A stretch of DNA of 10,861 nt, taken from positions 1 to 10,861 of the forward strand of contig CAMPKJ010000167.1 of assembly GCA_946887105.1 (NCBI GenBank), given 5' to 3'. Shown here piece by piece: positions 1 to 5,390 of the stretch. Both the position numbers and the translations under genes were made by a program. The stretch is from an uncultured Acidobacteriota bacterium. GTDB taxonomy: Bacteria; Acidobacteriota; Thermoanaerobaculia; Gp7-AA8. Numbering within the stretch: the stretch's first letter is position 1; every line of letters starts with the position of its first letter. The notes below the pieces were generated by a model. It had not been told where the DNA came from, did no database searches, and was given only the letters and a program-made list of their open reading frames with translations.

Positions 1-315
1 GTCGACGAGCACGGCACCGGCGATTTGCTGCGCCCCACCGGCGCGGTCGTGGCGCCGGTGGTGATCGAGCGCGTCGAGCCGGGCCTCCCACGCGGCGCAC
101 GCATGCGCACTCCGAGCTTCTCCGTGATCGTGATCGAGGCGGTGATCGCGCGTACGGGATGCGTACGCGATGTCCGGGTGATCAAGCAGTCGCCGTCGGG
201 CGATCTGAATTCCGCCGCGGTCTCGGCGATCTCGAAATGGAAGTTCAAGCCCGGAACGTTGGACGGGCAACCGGTCGATGTCCTCTTCAATCTCACCGTC
301 AGCTACCGTTTCTGA
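1..315 (+). CDS. TonB-like energy transducer, C-terminal domain (5' partial)
   Basis: The reading frame is open from the first base of the window, so only the C-terminal ~104 residues are present. The sequence fits the TonB C-terminal domain: an 'RTGCVRDVRVIKQSPSGD' strand-turn, then 'LNSAAVSAISKWKFKPG', a 'DGQPVDV' turn and a final beta strand ending in SYRF. TonB proteins span the periplasm and pass proton-motive force to outer-membrane receptors. Many bacteria also use this domain in stand-alone periplasmic proteins, so the partner cannot be named. The 3' end overlaps the likely start of the chorismatase gene by 38 nt, suggesting co-transcription. Any membrane anchor or proline-rich linker lies outside the window. 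The domain call is strong; the full protein's role is unknown. Confidence 0.8.
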   Translation, partial: VDEHGTGDLLRPTGAVVAPVVIERVEPGLPRGARMRTPSFSVIVIEAVIARTGCVRDVRVIKQSPSGDLNSAAVSAISKWKFKPGTLDGQPVDVLFNLTVSYRF

Positions 316-1111
316 GCACGTGGTCGCGTTCGGCGAGCCGGTGCCGGACGCGCTGTTCGTTCCCTTGCGCGCGCTCGGCGCCGAACCGCCCGTCGAGGTC
401 TGGACCGCGGGGGAGGATCTGCTGTTCGGATCGTTCGCCATCGAGAGCACCGACGCGATGGAGCGGATCGCGCGCGACACGTATGCGCGTTTGATCGAGC
501 GTGCGCGCGCGGCGGGGTATCCGTATTTCGTGCGCATGTGGAACTACGTCGGCGACATCAATGCACGCGACGGCGGGCGCGAGCGCTATCAGCTCTTCTG
601 CGCCGGACGTCACGATGCGTTCGTCGCGGCCGGATATCACCACGACGTCGACCTGCCGGCAGCGAGTGCGGTGGGGATGCGCGGCCGCGGGCTGGCCGGA
701 TATTTTCTCGCCGCGCGCGAGCCGGGCGTGCAGGTCGAGAATCCGCGGCAGGTGGCGGCGTATCGATATCCGCCGCAGTACGGCGTGAAGAGTCCGTCGT
801 TCTCGCGCGCGACCATCTGGAAGGATCGCGTGTTCGTCTCCGGCACGTCCAGCGTGGTCGGCCACGCCACCGTTCACGCCGGCGACGTCCTCGCGCAGCT
901 CACCGAGACGCTGCTGAACATCGAGACCGTGCTCGCGCAGACCGGCCGCACGCTCGCGAACGTGATCTCCGCCAAGACCTACATCCGCCGCGCCGCCGAC
1001 TACGAGCGCATCGCAACGAAGCTCGACGGCCTGCTGCCGTCGAACCTCTATCTCGAAGCGGACATCTGCCGCGCGGACCTGCTGCTCGAGATCGAGTGCG
1101 TCGCGCGCTGA
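278..1111 (+). CDS. Chorismatase (FkbO/Hyg5/XanB2 family; RidA-like fold)
   Basis: This 277-aa protein resembles chorismatases, which convert chorismate to a hydroxybenzoate (Hyg5, XanB2) or a dihydroxycyclohexadienoate (FkbO) plus pyruvate. Family blocks visible are RMWNYVGDIN (86-95), RYQLFCAGRHDAF (103-115), ENPRQVAAYRYPPQYG (154-169), SPSFSRA (172-178), a RidA/YjgF-like segment from FVSGTSS (186-192) through a GD at 202-203, and the terminal CRADLLLEIECVA (264-276), whose glutamates include the likely catalytic acid. Known members are about 310-345 aa, so the N-terminus is short. An in-frame TGA at 206-208 blocks a long upstream extension. The ATG at 278 overlaps the TonB-like gene by 38 nt; a GTG at 320 is the alternative, and neither has a clear ribosome-binding site. 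The product (3-hydroxybenzoate, 4-hydroxybenzoate or diol) cannot be settled by eye. In Xanthomonas the homologue feeds pigment and signal synthesis, but no such genes are visible here. Confidence 0.82.
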   Translation: MSSSISPSATVSEHVVAFGEPVPDALFVPLRALGAEPPVEVWTAGEDLLFGSFAIESTDAMERIARDTYARLIERARAAGYPYFVRMWNYVGDINARDGGRERYQLFCAGRHDAFVAAGYHHDVDLPAASAVGMRGRGLAGYFLAAREPGVQVENPRQVAAYRYPPQYGVKSPSFSRATIWKDRVFVSGTSSVVGHATVHAGDVLAQLTETLLNIETVLAQTGRTLANVISAKTYIRRAADYERIATKLDGLLPSNLYLEADICRADLLLEIECVAR

Positions 1112-1146
1112 GCTCCGGCACGCGGGCGTGAACGCGTCGAAGCGGC

Positions 1147-1536
1147 GTGAACGACAGAAGTGAAGTGCAGGCCGTGCTCGATGATTTCGGCCGCGCCATC
1201 ACCTCCGGCGACGGACGCGCCGCGGCCGCGATCTGGGAAACGCCGGCGCTGGTAGTCGGCGAAGAAGTGCTCAGCGTCGGCTCGCCACAGGAGGTCGAAC
1301 AGTTCTTCGGAGGGGCGAAGGAGCAGTACAACACGCGCGGCATCACCGGCACGCGCGCCGAGATCGTGCGCCTGGACTGGCCAACGCCGCAGATCGCCGT
1401 CGCCCAGGTGCGCTGGCCATACCTCGACGCAACCGGCAGGACGGTCGGCGAAGAGGCCTCGACCTACACCTTCCGCCGCAACGCGAGCGGCGAGCTGAAG
1501 CTGCGCGTCGCGGTCATGCACGGCGCGAAGGAGTGA
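1147..1536 (+). CDS. NTF2/SnoaL-like (DUF4440-type) protein
   Basis: This 129-aa protein starts at a GTG and lies 35 nt downstream of the chorismatase on the same strand. It has the usual cone-shaped NTF2-like layout: an N-terminal helix (EVQAVLDDFGRAITSGD), a second helix with a tryptophan (RAAAAIWETPALVV), a 'SPQEVEQFF' helix, and a run of beta strands ending in 'STYTFRRNASGELKLRVAV'. No signal peptide or membrane segment is seen. Such proteins may be enzymes (isomerases, cyclases, dehydratases) or simple ligand binders, and nothing in the sequence fixes a substrate. Position suggests co-expression with the chorismatase. The fold call is moderate and the function is unknown. Confidence 0.65.
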   Translation: MNDRSEVQAVLDDFGRAITSGDGRAAAAIWETPALVVGEEVLSVGSPQEVEQFFGGAKEQYNTRGITGTRAEIVRLDWPTPQIAVAQVRWPYLDATGRTVGEEASTYTFRRNASGELKLRVAVMHGAKE

Positions 1537-1563
1537 ACGGGGGCAGCTCGCGCTGCCCCCGTT
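1536..1563. terminator. Perfect 12-bp hairpin between convergent genes
   Basis: The arms 1536-1547 (AACGGGGGCAGC) and 1552-1563 (GCTGCCCCCGTT) are exact reverse complements around a 4-nt TCGC loop. The hairpin begins at the last base of the NTF2-like stop codon and ends 6 nt before the stop codon of the convergent metalloprotease, so it could end transcription from both sides. Neither flank has a long T-run, so it is not a textbook intrinsic terminator. Confidence 0.7.
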
Positions 1564-1569
1564 CCGGCG

Positions 1570-4215
1570 CTACGGCATGAAGTCGAGTGTGACGTTGTCG
1601 AGATCGAACGGATCCACGGCTCCGGTGAACAGCTCGTAGGTCGTGCCGAGCGCGGGCCACACCGCCGCACTCGACAGGTTCGACTCGCCCGGATTCGGTG
1701 ACCCCGTTCCCTTGCTGATTCCGGCCAGCGCATCGAGCGCGCTCACCGCTCCGTAGGTGATGGTGATCTGTCCCGTGGCGTGCAGCGTCACCGAGAACGT
1801 GTTCGCGCCGGTGGAGGTGAACTCCGGAACGTTCACGTAGCTGACGGTGAGCTGCCCGGCCGTCCACTCCGCGGTGACCTGGCCGCCGGCGGCGGAGTTC
1901 AGGTCATCCCATAGCGACGCGATGCGCGGCGGCCCGCTGAGCAGTTCCGCGACGCTTTCGCTGAAGTCGGTGTTGCCCGCGCCGAAGGTCAGGTTGCCGT
2001 TGCCATTCACGAAGACGCTGTTCCAGCTCTGTCCCTGGAACGGGAACGTGAAGCCGAGGGGAAGCTCGACCGATCCGTCATCGCCCGGTGCGATCGGCTG
2101 CGGTCCGACCGCGAGATTGACGCTCAGGACGTAACGGCCGCCGCTCCCGCCGGCGCCGGTGAAGCTGACGTCGGGGAAGGTCGTGACGCCGAGATAATAG
2201 GTGCCGGTTGCGGGAACCGGGGCGACGAAGCGGGAGAGCAGGCCCGCGCCGCTGTCATCGTCGAAGGCGATGACGTTGCCGGCGGAATCCGCGAGCACGA
2301 GCATCGAGTCGAGACCGCCGGTCAGCGTCTCGGCGATCACGAGATCGCCCGCCTGCGCGGTGAAGCGGTAGAAGTCGACGTCGCCGCCGGTCGGCTCGAT
2401 CTCCGTGTAGTTGCCGACGGACGCGGAACTGAACGGCAGGTTGATGCTGCGCGCGTGACCGAGCGTGTCATTCGGCTCGGCCCAGTTGTCGTCGTACGTG
2501 GTCGTGCCCGAGTAACCGGCGCTGTCGTTGGCGAGATCATTCGGATTCGCGAGCGTGAAGACCTCGTAGACCGCCGGCTGGTTGTGCAGATTGAGGCGGC
2601 CGTTGACCGCCGACAGATCCTGCGGCGTCTCGAAGCGCGAGGTGATCGTGCCGCCGCACGAAACTCCGGCGATGCCGTCCACCGCGGTCATGGCGCCGTA
2701 GTCGACGTCGACGTGATCCGATGATTTCTTCAACGTGATGGTGAAGGAGTTGGAGCCGCTGTTCGGGAACTCCGGCACGTTCTGGAAGATCACCGAGAAC
2801 GCGTTGGCGCTCGACGCGAACGTGACCATTCCCTGCGGCGCGCCGGTGGAGAGGTTGAACGGACTGAGATCGTCCCACCACGCGGCGATGCGCGGCTGGT
2901 CGTTCAGCAGTTCGGCCGCGGTCTCGGTGAAGTCGGTGTCGCCCGATCCGAACGTGAGGTTGCCGTTCGCATTCACGAAGACCGAGTCGAAATCCATGCC
3001 GCACAGCTTGTACGTGAACGGCAGCGCGAGCTGGACGAAGCCGTCCTCGCCGACCGGCAGCGGATCGCCCGGGCTGGGCTGGTTGAAGATCACGTTCACT
3101 CCGGTCGCTCCCGGATTCACGAAAACGAATCCGGACGGAGGATCGGTGCTCGGACTATTCGATTCCGCCGCACCGCTGTAGTACTCCTCCGGGCCCGGCA
3201 GCGTGATGGGCGGCGTCGAGAATCCGCCCGCGAGGATCTGGTCGACGTAAACGCGGTAGCTCGCGCCCGGCGTGAGGCCGTACAGCGTGTACGTGCCGAC
3301 CACCGCATCGGTCTGCGCCGTGCCGTCCGTCCAGTCGCCGGATACCGCGGAGACGGCGTCGTGGAACGGATTGGCCTCATTGCGCGCGATCACGTTCACG
3401 CCGCTGAGCCGCGTCGTGCCATTCGATGCGCGCACCGAGCCCGCGATCCTGCCGAGCGCGGCGAAGGAGACATCGGGGTAAAGCGAAGAGACCGACGCGA
3501 CGTCGTCGGCTTCGAGCGACGAGGTGCCGATCCCCGGACCGTAATAGAACGGATACATCGTTTCCACGATGTCGTTGAGCAGTGGATTCGGCGCCGCGTA
3601 CGGATTGGTGGGCGTCGGGCCGCTGGTGTCGCCGCCAACCGAGCCGAGATAGATCTGTCCGTTCACGAGCGTGTGCGCGAGGTTCGTGTAGTGACCGAAC
3701 TCGTGCACCATGACGTCGCTGGCATACGTGAGATCGGTGAACGCGGGGCCGTTGAGAAAGGCCAGACCTTCGGTGATCGTGCACGTCGCGGGCGTGCCCC
3801 ACTCCGGTCCCGCGAATCCGAGGATTCCGGATCCCGGGCCGAAGAGAAAGTCGAAGATCGCGCCGTCGTCGTCGAAGACGATCGCCGACAGGCCGTCCGG
3901 CGCGGGCGCGTCGTAGTAGGGCATGAAGTTGGCGATGGTCACGTCGACCGGAAGCGTGCCGGCGTCGACGTAGGTGACGGTCGACGTCGGGACGGCTGCC
4001 CACACATTGAACGACGCCTGCACGGCGGCCACGGCGGCGGCGTGATTCAGCGGACCGAGATCGCCCTGATCGGGATTGAACGGAATGTTGGCGCCACCGC
4101 CTCCCCAGCGATACGGCTGGCCGGAGCTGCAGTTGGCGAGCGGTCCGGCGGCGAATGCCGGCATCGCCAGCGCGAGAATGACGATTGGGAGAAGGAACGT
4201 GCGCATCGTTTTCAT
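1570..4215 (-). CDS. Secreted matrixin-like zinc metalloprotease with nidogen-like and PPC domains
   Basis: The protein is 881 aa from the ATG at 4215. That start was chosen over an upstream in-frame codon at 4269 because it gives a clear signal peptide ([10 protein letters not shown] then a hydrophobic stretch, cleavage near AFA at 21-23) and a strong ribosome-binding site. The catalytic domain (about 25-250) carries the metzincin zinc motif [11 protein letters not shown] (171-181), with H171, H175 and H181 as ligands and E172 as general base. A probable Met-turn lies at VETMYP (217-222). Position 8 of the zinc motif is Asn where Gly is usual. After it come a carboxypeptidase-regulatory-like beta domain (about 255-330), a nidogen-like module (388-560), a PPC-type domain (about 575-705, with '[14 protein letters not shown]') and a second nidogen-like module (712-868). 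It is probably exported and cleaves extracellular protein, with the C-terminal modules for adhesion or carbohydrate/protein binding. No sorting tail or membrane anchor is visible. It is co-transcribed with the secreted protein upstream. The substrate is unknown. Confidence 0.82.
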   Translation of the reverse strand: MKTMRTFLLPIVILALAMPAFAAGPLANCSSGQPYRWGGGGANIPFNPDQGDLGPLNHAAAVAAVQASFNVWAAVPTSTVTYVDAGTLPVDVTIANFMPYYDAPAPDGLSAIVFDDDGAIFDFLFGPGSGILGFAGPEWGTPATCTITEGLAFLNGPAFTDLTYASDVMVHEFGHYTNLAHTLVNGQIYLGSVGGDTSGPTPTNPYAAPNPLLNDIVETMYPFYYGPGIGTSSLEADDVASVSSLYPDVSFAALGRIAGSVRASNGTTRLSGVNVIARNEANPFHDAVSAVSGDWTDGTAQTDAVVGTYTLYGLTPGASYRVYVDQILAGGFSTPPITLPGPEEYYSGAAESNSPSTDPPSGFVFVNPGATGVNVIFNQPSPGDPLPVGEDGFVQLALPFTYKLCGMDFDSVFVNANGNLTFGSGDTDFTETAAELLNDQPRIAAWWDDLSPFNLSTGAPQGMVTFASSANAFSVIFQNVPEFPNSGSNSFTITLKKSSDHVDVDYGAMTAVDGIAGVSCGGTITSRFETPQDLSAVNGRLNLHNQPAVYEVFTLANPNDLANDSAGYSGTTTYDDNWAEPNDTLGHARSINLPFSSASVGNYTEIEPTGGDVDFYRFTAQAGDLVIAETLTGGLDSMLVLADSAGNVIAFDDDSGAGLLSRFVAPVPATGTYYLGVTTFPDVSFTGAGGSGGRYVLSVNLAVGPQPIAPGDDGSVELPLGFTFPFQGQSWNSVFVNGNGNLTFGAGNTDFSESVAELLSGPPRIASLWDDLNSAAGGQVTAEWTAGQLTVSYVNVPEFTSTGANTFSVTLHATGQITITYGAVSALDALAGISKGTGSPNPGESNLSSAAVWPALGTTYELFTGAVDPFDLDNVTLDFMP
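1612..2082 (-). repeat. Nidogen-like module, copy 2 (within metalloprotease)
   Basis: Encodes residues 712-868 of the metalloprotease. It matches copy 1 over its whole length: '[19 protein letters not shown]', '[10 protein letters not shown]', '[18 protein letters not shown]', '[15 protein letters not shown]', and a closing 'TTYELFT...PFDLDN'. The similarity is also visible in DNA, for example both copies carry the + strand words ttcacgaagac, aggttgccgtt and gcgatgcgcggc. This indicates an internal duplication. Confidence 0.8.
2536..3054 (-). repeat. Nidogen-like module, copy 1 (within metalloprotease)
   Basis: Encodes residues 388-560 of the metalloprotease, with '[19 protein letters not shown]', '[10 protein letters not shown]', '[18 protein letters not shown]', '[15 protein letters not shown]' and a closing '[16 protein letters not shown]'. 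It is slightly longer than copy 2. A PPC-type domain (about residues 575-705) separates the two copies. Confidence 0.8.
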
Positions 4216-4220
4216 CGCAT

Positions 4221-4228
4221 CCTCCTCA
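4221..4228 (-). promoter_or_regulatory. Ribosome-binding site of the metalloprotease, overlapping the upstream stop codon
   Basis: The - strand reads TGAGGAGG, then 5 nt, then the ATG at 4215. The first three bases are the TGA stop of the upstream secreted-protein gene. Ribosomes ending there would stand on the next gene's Shine-Dalgarno, so the two proteins are probably translationally coupled. This also supports 4215 as the true start. Confidence 0.8.
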
Positions 4229-4789
4229 CTGTCCCAGCAGTGCGCGGATGTCCGCGGCCAGTTCTGCATAGGCGACCGCTCCGGCGTGACCGATGTTCGC
4301 GTTGCCGGCCGCGTTCAGCGCGAGCTCCTGGCGGTTGCTGACGAAGATCGAGAACGCGCCCTGTCCCAATCCGACCGTCGTGGAGAGCCCGGCGGGACTG
4401 GGAGCGGTGGTCATCAGCAGATAGTCGCTGCCGATGTCGAGGCGGGGGATGTCCGGGAGAACGGAGAAGCGCTGATGATTGCCGATCGTGACCGGTTCGC
4501 GCTTGATGCTTCCGGCCATGGTGATCTCGACGGTCGCTCCGGTCTTGTCGAACGCGCCCTTGAAGCTTTCGTCGACACGCAGCGTGTAGGTCGTCGTCGG
4601 GAGTTTGCCGCCGCCGACGTCGATCGTTCCGCCGCGCACGTCGAGAACCGTTGCCCGGAAGATGTTCCCTGCGCGGCTGACCATCTGTTCGAGGTTCAGC
4701 CGAAGCACCGTCGTGGCTTCGAGCGGTTGAACGAACAACAGCAGTGCGACGACGAGAGAGAACAACGAGCGGGGTCTTGTCCTATGCAT
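4226..4789 (-). CDS. Secreted protein of unknown function, partner of the metalloprotease
   Basis: This is a 187-aa protein with an N-terminal signal peptide: basic MHRTRPRS, a hydrophobic core ([13 protein letters not shown]), and probable cleavage near LEA at 23-25. I do not recognise a catalytic family. The mature part starts '[19 protein letters not shown]' and looks mostly beta-stranded ('[14 protein letters not shown]', '[10 protein letters not shown]', 'SDYLLMTT'), ending in a short helix ([15 protein letters not shown]). It contains no cysteines, so no disulfides are expected. The ATG has an AGGAGG 4 nt upstream. Its stop codon is embedded in the ribosome-binding site of the protease gene, so the two are made together. 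It could be an inhibitor, chaperone, substrate or adaptor for the protease; all of these are inferences from position only. Confidence 0.75.
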   Translation of the reverse strand: MHRTRPRSLFSLVVALLLFVQPLEATTVLRLNLEQMVSRAGNIFRATVLDVRGGTIDVGGGKLPTTTYTLRVDESFKGAFDKTGATVEITMAGSIKREPVTIGNHQRFSVLPDIPRLDIGSDYLLMTTAPSPAGLSTTVGLGQGAFSIFVSNRQELALNAAGNANIGHAGAVAYAELAADIRALLGQ

Positions 4790-4793
4790 GACG

Positions 4794-4799
4794 CCTCCT
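4794..4799 (-). promoter_or_regulatory. Ribosome-binding site of the secreted 187-aa protein
   Basis: A perfect AGGAGG on the - strand lies 4 nt before the ATG at 4789 and fixes that start. Confidence 0.75.
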
Positions 4800-4982
4800 G
4801 GTGAGAACCGGCAATGACTCCTCCGTCCTCGGCACGAAGGATCGTTCGATGTGCCCGGGCTCCTGGCGGATACCGAGGCCGGGACGCGTTGCGGCAGGGT
4901 GGCTGTGATTACTTATCGCGTGCCGGAAAGATAGCTCGCAGGAAGGGCCCGCGCAACGTCCAGAAATGTAAGGCGCTGTGCG
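4800..4982. other. Intergenic region: end of the five-gene run and promoter area of the protease unit
   Basis: All genes on both sides are on the - strand. This stretch must hold the end of the VOC-gene transcript, unless it reads through, and the promoter of the secreted-protein/metalloprotease pair. I see no strong hairpin with a T-run and no convincing sigma-70 promoter. It is the longest non-coding stretch in the window. A short + strand ORF crossing it looks spurious. Confidence 0.4.
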
Positions 4983-5390
4983 CTAATGGACAGGCCAGCG
5001 CTTTCCGCGCATGTCCAGCCATTCGCCGAACGGCTCGTTCTCGCGCGGCTCGGACCCGAAGCGCAGCACGCTACCGTCGGGATCTTCGACGTGCATCTCC
5101 AGCGCCCACGGATAGTTCGCCGGCGGAAGGCGGATGATCGCCCCGCGCTGCGACACCTCGGCCTGCAATGCATCGACATCGCTCACGCCGATCCACACCC
5201 ACGCGCCGGGATGGCCCTGATCGCCTTCGCAAAGAAAGATCGAGCAACGCCCCCGCGACACGCACGCAATCCCACCCGGATCCTGCCAGGCGATCGTGAA
5301 GCCGAGGATCTCGACGTAGTAGGTGAGACTGGCCGCGAGACTCGCGACGCGGAGGATGGGGGAGACGTTTTCGAAATCGACGGGATTCAC
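4983..5390 (-). CDS. VOC-superfamily protein (glyoxalase/bleomycin-resistance-like)
   Basis: This is a protein of about 135 aa with the paired beta-alpha-beta-beta-beta layout of the vicinal oxygen chelate fold: 'SPILRVASLAASLTYYVEILGF', then 'CSIFLCEGD', 'AWVWIGVSDVDALQAEV' and 'MHVEDPDGSVLRFGSE'. In metal-dependent glyoxalases the last strand ends in a ligand Glu; here the position reads VLRF, more like the metal-free bleomycin-binding group. The favoured start is the GTG at 5390, which overlaps the TGA of the SEFIR-NTPase gene as GTGA and has AAAGAG about 9 nt upstream. A GTG at 5399 would add three residues. The overlap implies translational coupling with the STAND gene. The ligand is unknown; it could be a toxin-binding, small-molecule-modifying or housekeeping protein. 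Confidence 0.82.
   Translation of the reverse strand: MNPVDFENVSPILRVASLAASLTYYVEILGFTIAWQDPGGIACVSRGRCSIFLCEGDQGHPGAWVWIGVSDVDALQAEVSQRGAIIRLPPANYPWALEMHVEDPDGSVLRFGSEPRENEPFGEWLDMRGKRWPVH

Noticed and set aside
3361..4341. Long + strand ORF (326 aa) antisense to the metalloprotease
   Set aside because: Arg- and Gly-rich low-complexity translation with no recognisable domain; the opposite strand has a signal peptide, zinc motif and clear domains.
4928..4956. Possible sigma-70 promoter on the - strand (TTGCGC, 17-nt spacer, TATCTT)
   Set aside because: Only 3/6 and 4/6 matches to consensus and about 135 nt from the start codon; too weak to list as a feature.
4814..5137. + strand ORF (107 aa) across the intergenic region and VOC gene
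   Set aside because: Arg/Ala-rich with no start signal and mostly antisense to the VOC gene.
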